Assembly: GCA_958296015.1 (NCBI GenBank)
Contig: CATQIH010000013.1
Span: forward strand, 186,001 to 250,000
From: Cyclobacteriaceae bacterium
GTDB taxonomy: Bacteria > Bacteroidota > Bacteroidia > Cytophagales > Cyclobacteriaceae
Length of the DNA stretch: 64,000 bases
Direction: 5' to 3'
The number at the start of each line of letters is the position of its first letter. The first letter of the stretch is position 1. Shown piece by piece: positions 24,600-33,002 of the stretch. The position numbers were made by a program, and so were the translations under genes. The notes beneath the pieces are model-generated. The model was not told the origin of the DNA, did not search any database, and was given only the letters and a program-made list of their open reading frames with translations.

Positions 24600-27500
24600 A
24601 TGAAGATCAAATTTACTGTTTGTACATACTGCTGGCGGTATTTTACCATCGCCCTGGGCAGTTTGTTGTGGATGATGACCTCCGGAGCGTATGCGCAAAG
24701 CACTGTTTCCGGCACAGTCACCTCATCCGAGAGCGGAGAGGCGTTGCCCGGTGTCAACGTCATTGTGAAAGGCACCACGCAGGGTACTGTGACGGATATA
24801 GAAGGCAACTATAACCTGAGTGTGCCTGACAATGCCGAAACACTCTCTTTCACCTTCATTGGTTTTACTTCTCAGGATGTAGCCATCAACGGCCGCAGCA
24901 CCTTAGATGTGCAAATGGGCACCGACACCAAGCAACTATCTGAGGTAGTCGTCACCGCTTTGGGTATTGAGCGAGATGAAAGATCGCTGGGATACGCGGT
25001 GCAGGAAGTGAAAGGAGAAGACCTTAATAAAGTAAATGAAACCAACGTAGTAAACTCTCTGCAAGGACGGGTAGCCGGTGTGCAGATCAGTGGTAACCAG
25101 GGTAGCCTGGGTGGTTCTTCACGCATCCTGATTCGGGGAGCCAACTCTGTGGCTGGCCAGAACCAACCGCTATTTGTAGTAGATGGTGTGCCTTTGGATA
25201 ACTCAAACTTCAACTCTACTGGTCAGCAGCGGGGAGGTAGTGGATATGATTATGGTAATGCTGCGCAGGACATTGATCCTAACAATATTGCTTCTGTATC
25301 TGTGCTGAAAGGTGCCAGTGCAGCGGCGCTTTATGGCAACCGTGCTGCCAATGGTGTCATCATTATTACTACCAAAAAAGGTAGCCAGCGCAAAGGACTT
25401 GGCGTTAATGTAAGCTCGCAGGTGATGATGCAGGATATATTGGTGCTGCCCAACTATCAGAATTTGTATGGTGGAGGCGCAGGACCATTCCGCCGCAATG
25501 CAGAGGGTCAGGATGTAACACTGTTTAACGTAGATGAAAGCTGGGGGCCTCGCCTGGATGGCCGTCCTGTTCGCCAGTGGTACAGTTATTATCCGGAGAT
25601 AAAAGAATACCATGGAAAAACAACACCCTGGGCAGCGCATCCTGATAACGTGCGGGACTTTTATGGAAACGGATTACAAAATACCAACTCTGTTGCACTA
25701 GAAGGCGGAAACGAAACCGGTACTTTCCGGCTCGGTTATACCAACCTGAACTCCAAAGGCATCATGCCGGAGAGTAATCTGAGCAGAAACACTCTTAATT
25801 TTAACGGTTCTTTGAAACTCTCTGAAAAGTTCACCGCAACAGTGGGTATCAACTACGTGAGAACAGACGCAAAAGGCCGTCCTGACCAAGGATACGGTAA
25901 TGTGATTGTACAGTTCAACCAGTTTGGTCAGCGTCAGGTAGATATGGACTTGCTGGATCGTTACTGGATTACCCCTACCGGTGAGCAGCGTACCTGGAAT
26001 AGAAGAAGTGCCGATAATGCTACCCCGCAATATGCCGATAATCCTTACTGGATTCGCCGTAAGAATTATCAGAATGACGACAGGCAGCGGATTTATGGAA
26101 ACGTAGCACTCTCTTATCAAATAGCAGACTGGCTGACCCTCACCGGTCGAATATTGAACGACTACTATACAGATCGTAGAGAGGAACGTACAGCCAATGG
26201 TTCTACAGGCCAGTCTTTCTACTCAGAAGATGTGCGCGAAGTGCGTGAAACCAATGCCGACTTGATTCTGACAGCAGATAAGAACCTTACCGAAGAGATT
26301 TCTCTCAACGCATTGGTAGGGGTAAATACACGTTCCAATAGCTATTACAGAAACTATGGAGAAACCAATGGAGGACTAAGTGTGCCTGATTTCTTCAACC
26401 TGGAAAACTCTTCTGACCGGCCTACCCTGGATGATATCACAGAAAAAAGAAAGATTAACAGTGCCTTTGGTAGCGTCACTTTAGGTTGGAGAGACCTTGT
26501 TTATATAGATGCGACGCTGCGTAACGATTGGTCGTCTACCCTACCCGATGGCAACAATTCCTTTTTGTATCCTTCCGTAAGCGGTAGCTTCGTATTTAGT
26601 GAACTGCCCAGCCTCAACGCTTCTCCTATATTGTCATATGCTAAAGTAAGAGCAAGCTATGCACAGGTTGGTAACGACACGGAACCTTATCGTACTTCAC
26701 TTACTTATGAGCCTCGGGACAATTTTGGTTCTAATCCTTCATTCCGAGTGCCATTGACCAGAAACAATGTCGATCTACGACCTGAACAAACTAATTCCTA
26801 TGAATTTGGTGTTGAGGCACGTTTTGCTCAGGATAGAGTAGGGTTTGATGTTACTTATTATAACTCAGTCTCGACCGATCAGATTTTTGAAGTTCCTGTA
26901 ACAGGAGCAGCAGGCTATACTGCTCGTATAGTGAATGCAGGTCAGGTAAGTAATAAAGGTATTGAAGTGCTGCTAACTGGTACTCCGGTAGCTATGGAAA
27001 ACTTCCGATGGGATATCACTATAAACTGGGCACGTAACCGTAACCGGCTGGATAAGCTCACCGACGATCAGACCAACTATCAGATCAATTCTGGGTTGTT
27101 TGGTGTAAGTGTAAATGCTATAGAAGGACAGTCGCTGGGTACACTTTATGGAAAGGATTTTCAGTATGACGGCCAAGGCAATAAGATCATAGATACTGAA
27201 AATAACCCTGGAACATACCTTCAATCAGATGATTTGAAACCGATTGGCACAACCCTGGCTGACTGGACAGGCGGTATTACCAACACGTTCTCTTATAAAG
27301 GTCTCAACCTGAATGTGCTTATAGATGCTCGCAAAGGCAGCAACATCTTCTCACTTACCAATGCATTTGGTAAAAACAGTGGTATGATGGAAGAAACAGC
27401 CGCTAATAATATCAGAGAACAGTGGCTGATTGCCGATGGTGTGATCAATACGGCTGCTGAAGGGGCAGCTCCTACGTATGAGAAAAACAACATTGCCGTA

Positions 27501-27797
27501 GATCCTCAGACTTTCTTCTCTTCTTTGTTTGGCAATGGCCGCGCGTTTACGTACGATGCTAGTTTTGTTAAACTAAGAGAAGTATCCCTAAGCTACACAT
27601 TACCTAATGGATTGTTCAACAACAGCATTAAGAATGTGTCTTTTTCTCTGATAGGAAGAAACTTAGCGGTACTGTACAAGAAAATCCCTCATATTGATCC
27701 CGAATCTGTTTCAAGCTCAACCAATGCCCAGGGAATTGAAGGAGGAGCACTGCCTAGTCTTCGTTCTTATGGGGTAAGTGTGAACTTTGGCTTATAA
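24600..27797 (+). CDS. SusC/RagA-type TonB-linked outer-membrane transporter
   Basis: A 1065-residue protein when started at the ATG at 24600, which places a signal peptide (MKIKFTVCTYCWRYFTIALG...GAYA) at the N-terminus; the in-frame ATG at 24567 only adds a leader. CarboxypepD_reg domain about 35-115 (SGTVTSSESGEALPGVNVIV), the SusC signature LSEVVVTALGI, then plug motifs LQGRVAGVQIS, ILIRGANS, PLFVVDGVPL and NGVIIITTKKG. It forms the barrel under the SusD lid and imports a bound oligomer with TonB energy. The susD gene follows 15 bp later. Substrate unknown. Confidence 0.95.
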   Translation: MKIKFTVCTYCWRYFTIALGSLLWMMTSGAYAQSTVSGTVTSSESGEALPGVNVIVKGTTQGTVTDIEGNYNLSVPDNAETLSFTFIGFTSQDVAINGRSTLDVQMGTDTKQLSEVVVTALGIERDERSLGYAVQEVKGEDLNKVNETNVVNSLQGRVAGVQISGNQGSLGGSSRILIRGANSVAGQNQPLFVVDGVPLDNSNFNSTGQQRGGSGYDYGNAAQDIDPNNIASVSVLKGASAAALYGNRAANGVIIITTKKGSQRKGLGVNVSSQVMMQDILVLPNYQNLYGGGAGPFRRNAEGQDVTLFNVDESWGPRLDGRPVRQWYSYYPEIKEYHGKTTPWAAHPDNVRDFYGNGLQNTNSVALEGGNETGTFRLGYTNLNSKGIMPESNLSRNTLNFNGSLKLSEKFTATVGINYVRTDAKGRPDQGYGNVIVQFNQFGQRQVDMDLLDRYWITPTGEQRTWNRRSADNATPQYADNPYWIRRKNYQNDDRQRIYGNVALSYQIADWLTLTGRILNDYYTDRREERTANGSTGQSFYSEDVREVRETNADLILTADKNLTEEISLNALVGVNTRSNSYYRNYGETNGGLSVPDFFNLENSSDRPTLDDITEKRKINSAFGSVTLGWRDLVYIDATLRNDWSSTLPDGNNSFLYPSVSGSFVFSELPSLNASPILSYAKVRASYAQVGNDTEPYRTSLTYEPRDNFGSNPSFRVPLTRNNVDLRPEQTNSYEFGVEARFAQDRVGFDVTYYNSVSTDQIFEVPVTGAAGYTARIVNAGQVSNKGIEVLLTGTPVAMENFRWDITINWARNRNRLDKLTDDQTNYQINSGLFGVSVNAIEGQSLGTLYGKDFQYDGQGNKIIDTENNPGTYLQSDDLKPIGTTLADWTGGITNTFSYKGLNLNVLIDARKGSNIFSLTNAFGKNSGMMEETAANNIREQWLIADGVINTAAEGAAPTYEKNNIAVDPQTFFSSLFGNGRAFTYDASFVKLREVSLSYTLPNGLFNNSIKNVSFSLIGRNLAVLYKKIPHIDPESVSSSTNAQGIEGGALPSLRSYGVSVNFGL

Positions 27798-27812
27798 AAA
27801 ACGACAAGCATC

Positions 27813-29279
27813 ATGAAAAATAAAATATATAAAATAGTAAGCATGTGCGGCATGGTAGCTATGCTGGCTACCTCCTGTACCGATGGGTTTGAAGAATTGA
27901 ACGAAAACCCGAATGAACCTGCTGTAGTACCGACCAATTACTTATTGACTTACGCAGAAGAACGTATCATAGACCGCGTGTACGATGGCTTTGACAATGC
28001 ACGTATCGGCATGACGCTGGCTCAATACTGGTCGCAAAACCAGTATTCAGAAGAGAGTCGTTTTCAGTATCGCCCGGGTACCAACAATACTACCTGGGAT
28101 GATCTGTATGCAACCACCAATGACTTGCAGCAAATCATTCGTATCAACGAAGCAGACTCTGCTAAGGGTCCGGCAATTACCAACAACCAGATAGCCGTAG
28201 CCAGAATTCTAAAGGTGTGGACGTTTCAGCTTCTTACTGATATTTATGGAGATATTCCTTATACCGAGGCCCTGAACATCACAGAAACTCCTACGCCTGC
28301 CTATACTTTGCAGTCTGAAATCTATCCTGACCTAATCAAGGAACTGACGGAGGCAAGCGCACAAATTACACCTGAGGCATCAAGCTTTGAGTCAGGTGAC
28401 CTGATCTATGGCAGTGATATGGGAGAATGGAAGAAATTTGCTAATTCTCTCAAGCTAAGAGTGGCCATGCGCATGGTAGATGTGATGCCCAATGAGGCTT
28501 CACAGGCTATTACCGAAGCAGTAGATGCAGGTGTATTTGCCAGCAATGATGACAATGCGTATTTGCAGTACCTTACTTCTCAGCCTAGTACCTACCCACT
28601 ATATGTAGACTATGTAGTGAACGGCAGACAAGATTTTTGCTCCAGTAATGTAATGATTGGCCAGCTGCAACGGCGAAACGACCCAAGGATAGCTTCTTAT
28701 TTCAGACCTGCATCAAGTACAAACACTTATATTGGTCGTCCTTTTGGTCAATCACCAACCAATGCCAATGCCATGCCTCCGGCAACAGTCTCTCAATTAA
28801 ATGAAAGAATATATGCTCCTGATTTTCAGGGGATGCTGATGGACTATGCAGAAGTATCCTTTATTCTGGCAGAAGCTGCTGCCCGTGGTATTACTGTTCC
28901 CAAAAGTGCAGAGGCTTATTATGCACAAGGCATTACAGCTTCTATGAACTACTGGGGAGTCACCGACGGAGGTGCTATTGGTGCCTATATTGCTGCAAAT
29001 CCTTATGATGGCACCAACTACAAACAATCTATTGGCGTACAAAAATGGATTGCACTGTATATGCAGGGCATCCAGGGATGGAGTGAGTGGAGAAGGCTGG
29101 ACTTTAAAGGCGTATTCCAGATGCCCGTGGATGGCCCATTGATTAACATCAATCAGGTACCTGTCAGACGCATCTACCCCAACAACGAGCAGAATCTCAA
29201 CAATGCGAACTACCTGAAGGCTGTAGGCGAACAGGGGGAAGACAATTATGTAACTAAAGTGTGGTGGGACGTTAACTAA
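27813..29279 (+). CDS. SusD/RagB family surface lipoprotein (SusD-like_2 type)
   Basis: A 488-residue lipoprotein with signal ending MLATSC (Cys22) and the usual start of this group: DGFEELNENPNEPAVVPTNY. TPR-like helices follow, including VARILKVWTFQLLTDIYGDIPYTEA, which is strongly conserved in SusD proteins. It caps the SusC barrel and binds the ligand. It lies between susC and an accessory lipoprotein gene with 15-18 bp gaps, one operon. There is no glycoside hydrolase in the operon, so the substrate may not be a polysaccharide. Confidence 0.94.
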   Translation: MKNKIYKIVSMCGMVAMLATSCTDGFEELNENPNEPAVVPTNYLLTYAEERIIDRVYDGFDNARIGMTLAQYWSQNQYSEESRFQYRPGTNNTTWDDLYATTNDLQQIIRINEADSAKGPAITNNQIAVARILKVWTFQLLTDIYGDIPYTEALNITETPTPAYTLQSEIYPDLIKELTEASAQITPEASSFESGDLIYGSDMGEWKKFANSLKLRVAMRMVDVMPNEASQAITEAVDAGVFASNDDNAYLQYLTSQPSTYPLYVDYVVNGRQDFCSSNVMIGQLQRRNDPRIASYFRPASSTNTYIGRPFGQSPTNANAMPPATVSQLNERIYAPDFQGMLMDYAEVSFILAEAAARGITVPKSAEAYYAQGITASMNYWGVTDGGAIGAYIAANPYDGTNYKQSIGVQKWIALYMQGIQGWSEWRRLDFKGVFQMPVDGPLININQVPVRRIYPNNEQNLNNANYLKAVGEQGEDNYVTKVWWDVN

Positions 29280-29297
29280 TTTCTAAATTCAACATTT

Positions 29298-30362
29298 ATG
29301 CTTAACAATAAATTTTTAAATATAGCACTTGCGCTTTTGTGTACTACCCTGTTGCTCTCGTGCGAAGGGGAGGAAGAAGTCTTCGATTGGACACCCGTCA
29401 ATAGCCTGCACATCATTGGCGATAGTGAAGTGCCTTTTGGAAGTGCCCAGCAATTCCGTGTAGATGGGTTCACCACAGAAAAGAACTACACATGGACGTT
29501 GAATGGCAACCCGGCAGATACCATCCGCAAAGGGGAATTTGCAAATATCATCTTTCCTCAGCCAGGCGATTATTCCCTGGTGATCAACGATGGTGACCTA
29601 CAGGACACACTAAAGGTGAAAGCCCTGCCCGTGACCGCAGGATTTGGCAGAAATGCTGTAGCAGTAACAGAAAGCAGCGATACTCTAGACATTCCGGTCA
29701 ACCTGACTTTTGGTGAAGGTGCAACCGCCACTAGCCTGAATGTAGATGCCTCTTTGGCCTATACGCTGGGTGGCACAGCAGTAGCAGGTGAAGATTATGA
29801 GCTGGTATCTGCCAATCCGCTTGTTATACCAAAGGAGGCAGAAACAGCCAATATGCGTATTGTATTGCTCAACGACAGCCTACGGGAAGAAGCCAAGACG
29901 ATCACCGCCACGCTCAATTCAGTTGCAGGAGCCACAGGCTTGTCGCTGGTAGATTCTGTACCTTTGCGCACTTATACCATCACCATCAACGATGATTTGA
30001 AATACGTAGCGTTTACTGCGCCAAAAACAGATACACTGGCTAGTGTGGATTCCTCAGGAGTACGTACTTTTGAAGTATCTCTGTCAGCGCCTGTCACCAC
30101 TGATGTAACGGTGCCTTATACAGTAAGCGGTACCAACGTACTTGATCTTACGCAAGGAGAAGTCACGCTACTGGCAGGTCAGACTACCGCATTGATAGCT
30201 ATTGAAGTACAGCCCGAAGCCTTTGCTGCCAGCCAGACCATATCCGTCACACTGGGTGCTCCGCTTGTTTCCGAAGACCAGGAAGTAATGTACGAAATGG
30301 ATGATAAGAACATGCCGGTTGGCAACACGCAAACGCTCGTCATCGCCGTGCCTGCACCATAA
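29298..30362 (+). CDS. Accessory Sus-operon lipoprotein with Calx-beta-like domains
   Basis: A 354-residue lipoprotein (LLCTTLLLSC, Cys22). The first part has a PKD-like segment (WTLNGNPADTIRKGEF...PGDYSLVINDG). Two Calx-beta-like sandwiches follow (VAVTESSDTLDIPVNLTF ... GEDYELVSANPLVIPKEAE, and RTFEVSLSAPVTTDVTVPY ... LLAGQTTALIAIEV). It takes the SusE/F position as last gene of the operon and likely lies at the cell surface as a binding module. The ligand is unknown. A strong terminator follows. Confidence 0.8.
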   Translation: MLNNKFLNIALALLCTTLLLSCEGEEEVFDWTPVNSLHIIGDSEVPFGSAQQFRVDGFTTEKNYTWTLNGNPADTIRKGEFANIIFPQPGDYSLVINDGDLQDTLKVKALPVTAGFGRNAVAVTESSDTLDIPVNLTFGEGATATSLNVDASLAYTLGGTAVAGEDYELVSANPLVIPKEAETANMRIVLLNDSLREEAKTITATLNSVAGATGLSLVDSVPLRTYTITINDDLKYVAFTAPKTDTLASVDSSGVRTFEVSLSAPVTTDVTVPYTVSGTNVLDLTQGEVTLLAGQTTALIAIEVQPEAFAASQTISVTLGAPLVSEDQEVMYEMDDKNMPVGNTQTLVIAVPAP

Positions 30363-30393
30363 AGGTTGTAAAACCATCATTTAAACAAAAGCG

Positions 30394-30425
30394 AAAAGCC
30401 ATTCTATCTTAGAATGGCTTTTTTT
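30394..30425 (+). terminator. Terminator of the first Sus operon
   Basis: AAAAGCCATTCTA / TAGAATGGCTTTT stem of 13 pairs with a 3-base loop and a T-run on the plus strand, 32 bp after the last gene. Confidence 0.9.
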
Positions 30426-30433
30426 ATGTTTCA

Positions 30434-30562
30434 ATGTCGGGAAGCGAAGCGTATGTAGCCGCTTTGGCTTACTATAATAATGTAAAACAAGCCGCCAAGA
30501 TGAATATTCATCCTGCCAACAACATCTATGAAGACCTCAAACAAAGGTTTGAGAAGAAGTAA
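30434..30562 (+). pseudogene. C-terminal fragment of a conserved Bacteroidota hypothetical protein
   Basis: A 42-codon frame, MSGSEAYVAALAYYNNVKQ ... NNIYEDLKQRFEKK. The SGSEAY(x)AAL(x)(Y/F)Y and IYEDL(K/x)xRF pattern is how a larger (~100-residue) protein of this phylum normally ends, so this looks like its last third with the N-terminus lost at the terminator of the preceding operon. It is not impossible that the small frame is expressed, but the only upstream signal is the terminator stem. Confidence 0.55.
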
Positions 30563-30580
30563 CCGCCACAAATCAACGCC

Positions 30581-30624
30581 ATATCAATACTGCCCGCCGG
30601 TCACTCACCAGCGGGTATTTTTTT
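30581..30624 (+). terminator. Cassette-boundary hairpin 1
   Basis: Sequence ATATCAATACTGCCCGCCGG, a loop, then GCGGGT and a T7 run. First of four related hairpins (others at 31144, 31836 and 32165) that delimit the Uma2-like, MazEF-like and HicB-like genes. This copy has the weakest stem. Confidence 0.65.
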
Positions 30625-30654
30625 AGGGAGTTACAAAAGCAAATATCAATATCT

Positions 30655-31089
30655 TCAAAAAGTTAATAAAAAATCATTAAAATCAAGTTGCAGTACATCA
30701 GAGTATGAATTATCTGTCTCCATCTGGCCTTGCCCTTTCGTGTATTTTCGCCATTGCTTTGCAGCATAATCATAGAGAAAGCCTTCTTCTATGCCATAAT
30801 CAAAATCCTCTATAAGCCGGATGATCTTTTTCATGTCATTGTTTACACCGCTGGTATGACAAACTTCAATAATAATCGGCGTTTTATGTTCCTGATTGTC
30901 ATATAGCAAAATATCAGGTACAGGGCTGGTCTGTCCCTCATCGATCATGGTTTCCGGCAAAGGTTCCAGGGGAATGCTATGTTGCTGATAAAATAATAAA
31001 CCCAAACCGGTAGTAAGCTTACTAATCGCTCGTTGGTGTTCCTTTGGCGCATTAATCCCCATGTCTATAAGTTGTTCCGGTAAGATCAT
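30655..31089 (-). CDS. Uma2-like PD-(D/E)XK nuclease-fold protein
   Basis: A 144-residue protein. SPVPDILLYDNQEHKTPIIIEVCHTSG has the spacing of the PD-(D/E)XK core: PD at 57-58, then Glu in IIIEV, followed by K in the next helix (NNDMKKIIRL). That is the layout of Uma2/DUF820 proteins, a family of putative restriction-like endonucleases of unknown role. It is the only minus-strand gene in the cassette array and lies between hairpins 1 and 2. Catalytic activity is uncertain since the usual ExK is not obvious. Confidence 0.6.
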   Translation of the reverse strand: MILPEQLIDMGINAPKEHQRAISKLTTGLGLLFYQQHSIPLEPLPETMIDEGQTSPVPDILLYDNQEHKTPIIIEVCHTSGVNNDMKKIIRLIEDFDYGIEEGFLYDYAAKQWRKYTKGQGQMETDNSYSDVLQLDFNDFLLTF

Positions 31090-31143
31090 AATCGTAATGT
31101 TTGTTTACGTTAGACTATAAATATAAAGAAAAAGCAGCTTCAT

Positions 31144-31226
31144 ATCAACCCTGCCCGCCGGTAACCCATCGGCGGGTTATTTTTTGTCTTCTTCCTCGTC
31201 TCTTTTTAGCTATTTTAGTATATTTA
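31144..31226 (+). repeat. Cassette linker, copy 1 (terminator plus putative promoter)
   Basis: This 83-base block is repeated at 31836-31918 with two mismatches. It holds a terminator hairpin (31153-31177, CCCGCCG / CGGCGGG then T6) and, at its right end, an AT-rich stretch TTTTTAGCTATTTTAGTAT. The start codon of the next gene follows after about 13-25 bp, so the block probably ends one transcript and begins the next. Confidence 0.85.
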
Positions 31227-31238
31227 AAGAAAAAAGAT

Positions 31239-31466
31239 ATGGTTAGTGTACGTGCTATTTACGACGGTAAGACATTGAAGTTATTAGACAATGTTAAAGT
31301 AGATACTCCAAAAAAAGTTATCGTTACATTTTTGGAGTCAGAAGATGATGCGTTAGAGGGTTTTGCCATGAACCGCATAGCTCAGGAAGGCGGAGCTTTT
31401 GATTTTCTAGAAGCTGAAGAAGAGGACATCTATACAGATGATCATTTAAAAGTAAAATATAACTAA
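31239..31466 (+). CDS. MazE-type antitoxin (putative)
   Basis: A 75-residue protein from the ATG at 31239, preceded by AAAGAAAAAAGAT. The longer frame from 31101 is rejected since it would read through the terminator hairpin. MVSVRAIYDGKTLKLLDNVKV resembles the short beta N-terminus of DUF104/AbrB-like antitoxins, and the acidic tail (FLEAEEEDIYTDDHLKV) is what binds a toxin in such pairs. It overlaps the toxin gene by one base (TAATG). Antitoxin and autorepressor by position. Confidence 0.75.
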   Translation: MVSVRAIYDGKTLKLLDNVKVDTPKKVIVTFLESEDDALEGFAMNRIAQEGGAFDFLEAEEEDIYTDDHLKVKYN

Positions 31467-31810
31467 TGGAACGAGGAACTATTGTTTTAACCGCGTTTCC
31501 CTTTACAGATCTGAGTACTTCTAAGAGAAGACCGGCACTGATTATATCACAAGTTAAAAGTAGTGAACCAGATGTTATTGTAGCCTTCATTTCTTCCGTT
31601 GTACCTGATCAAGCAGCTGATACAGAATATATAATAGATAAAAATCATCCCGCTTTTGTTGATTCAGGGCTTATAAAAACATCAATTTTTAAAATGCACA
31701 AGGTTGCTACATTGAACAAAGCGATATTTTCCGGTGAAATGGGTAAAATCTCGGATGGTCTCATGAGAGAATTAGAAGTAAAGCTAAAAATAGCACTCAA
31801 TCTACTATAA
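31466..31810 (+). CDS. MazF/PemK-type mRNA interferase toxin
   Basis: A 114-residue toxin. MERGTIVLTAFPFTDLSTSKRRPALIIS is the family start (x-R-G-x-I-V ... F-P-F-T-D ... K-R-R-P), followed by DVIVAFISSVVPD and the late HKVATLNKAIFSG that closes the barrel and contacts RNA. It would cleave single-stranded RNA and arrest translation. The start overlaps the antitoxin stop, so the pair is coupled. The reading frame is intact, unlike the other toxin genes in this window. Confidence 0.85.
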   Translation: MERGTIVLTAFPFTDLSTSKRRPALIISQVKSSEPDVIVAFISSVVPDQAADTEYIIDKNHPAFVDSGLIKTSIFKMHKVATLNKAIFSGEMGKISDGLMRELEVKLKIALNLL

Positions 31811-31835
31811 GAACAGGAAACATACCTTACGCTGC

Positions 31836-31918
31836 ATCAACCCTGCCCGCCGGTAACCCATCGGCGGGTTATTTTTTGTCTTCTTCCTCATCTCTTTTTA
31901 GCTATTTTAGTATCTTTA
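31836..31918 (+). repeat. Cassette linker, copy 2 (terminator plus putative promoter)
   Basis: Second copy of the 83-base block. The hairpin is 31845-31869 followed by T6, then the same TTTTTAGCTATTTTAGTAT. It ends the mazEF-like pair and leads into the HicB-like gene. Confidence 0.85.
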
Positions 31919-31942
31919 TAGAGGTTTAGTAAATTTATAAAA

Positions 31943-32161
31943 ATGAAAGACATCCTCAAACATGAAATAGTTATTTATTGGAGTAAAGAATATGGTCATT
32001 TTATTGCTGAAGTCCCTGAACTTTCCGGTTGCATGGCTGATGGAAAAACGTATGAAGAAACATTGCAAAATGTGAGGATAGTGATGGAAGAGTGGATAGA
32101 AACAGCAAGAGAAAAAGGATGGGAGATTCCAGAATCCAAAGGCAAGTTAATGTACGCCTAA
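31943..32161 (+). CDS. HicB-type antitoxin, solitary
   Basis: A 72-residue protein with the HicB RNase-H-like core: IVIYWSKEYGHFIAEVPELSGCMADGKTYEETLQNVR. The pattern EVPELSGCxADGxTYEEAL is diagnostic. The usual HicA double-stranded-RNA-binding toxin gene is not on either side: a linker precedes it and a terminator follows within 15 bp. The C-terminal DNA-binding part is also absent. It may be an orphan that acts against toxins elsewhere. Confidence 0.85.
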   Translation: MKDILKHEIVIYWSKEYGHFIAEVPELSGCMADGKTYEETLQNVRIVMEEWIETAREKGWEIPESKGKLMYA

Positions 32162-32164
32162 CAA

Positions 32165-32207
32165 TATCAATCCCACCCGCCGGTACTTCATCGGCGGGTA
32201 TTTTTTT
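32165..32207 (+). terminator. Cassette-boundary hairpin 4
   Basis: ATATCAATCCC then ACCCGCCG / CGGCGGGT (32175-32182 with 32192-32199) and T7. Same type as the hairpins in the two linkers. Confidence 0.85.
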
Positions 32208-32276
32208 GTGTAAGCTAATACAGAAATATGCCTGTTTGATTGTTAAAGCATCTGCCAGGACACAAAAACATACAAA

Positions 32277-32517
32277 CGAGCTATAAAAATACGCTCCCGA
32301 GATACCAAAAGAACCACCCGAGATACTAAAAGAATCAAGCGAGACACAAAAAGAATCAAGCGTGACATTTTGAAGTGGGGGAGGGTACTTCAGATATTCA
32401 CGTGAGATATAAAAATACTTGGACGAGATACAAAAAGAATCAAGCGAACTATAAAAATATCCGTGTGAGATATGCAAAGAATCAAGCGAGATGTATGGAA
32501 GTGGGCAGGGGTACTTC
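32277..32517. repeat. Degenerate 21-bp minisatellite
   Basis: The anchor C-G-(A/T)-G-A-(G/C/T) recurs at 32277, 298, 319, 340, 361, 403, 424, 445, 466 and 487, all in exact 21-base register (the slot at 382 is degenerate). Typical unit: CGAGATACAAAAAGAATCAAG. A longer element GAAGTGGGGGAGGGTACTTC occurs at 32372 and, with changes, at 32498, that is 126 = 6 x 21 bases apart. Since 21 is divisible by three, one strand spells seven-residue (LDSFxIS) repeats, but I do not call a gene. The rest of 32208-33002 holds only regulatory candidates. Confidence 0.85.
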
Positions 32518-32670
32518 TTGTCATCAGACGCAATACCTATAGGTACACCGGAGGGCTGCCGGTGTGGGTACGGACACCTTAGAAGTCAGGGGTACGACTG
32601 CTCGGTAGGATGGGAGAAGCGGCAAAGGCAGAAGATGCTCTTTTCAAATTGATAGATAGCAGCAGAAGAT

Positions 32671-32698
32671 CATGTAATATTGGTGGACTTTTTGAAAT
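32671..32698 (+). promoter_or_regulatory. Sequence element shared upstream of both susC genes (copy 2)
   Basis: CATGTAATATT...CTTTTTGAAAT, preceded in both copies by an AGCAGC-rich stretch. Matches 24141-24167. It is about 305 bases upstream of this susC start and 430 upstream of the first. Confidence 0.4.
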
Positions 32699-32941
32699 TT
32701 CTATTTTTTTTTCTTAAAATTAGAAAAATATCAGAGTAAGGCATGTTTATATACTTTAGTTGTTAATAAAGTGTTATAAAATTTAACTTTTCTTATAGAA
32801 TGCTACTTTGCCCTGCACACATCCAAAAAGTTTGGGATGTAAAGTTTAAGAAATATCAATAAAATCTGCCAGTATCACACAGCAGGCAGCACCAACCACA
32901 AAACGAATGACACAAATTATCCCACTACTGATGTAAGATAG

Positions 32942-32975
32942 TTTGTGTATGTATACCAATGACTTGCTAAGTTTA
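32942..32975 (+). promoter_or_regulatory. Possible promoter for the second Sus operon
   Basis: TTTG at 32942-32945, a 22-base spacer and TAAGTTTA at 32968-32975, one base away from TAnnTTTG. Start of transcription would be about 20 bases before the susC start codon. Confidence 0.3.
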
Positions 32976-33002
32976 ATTTATATACCTAACGTTTAATGTT
33001 TT

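Noticed and set aside
31101-31238. N-terminal extension of the MazE-like antitoxin
   Set aside because: It would translate a terminator hairpin that is part of a repeated linker; the ATG at 31239 has a purine-rich leader.
32001-32477. 158-residue minus-strand frame with LDSFxIS repeats
   Set aside because: It overlaps the hicB-like gene and its terminator on the other strand and is generated by the 21-bp array.
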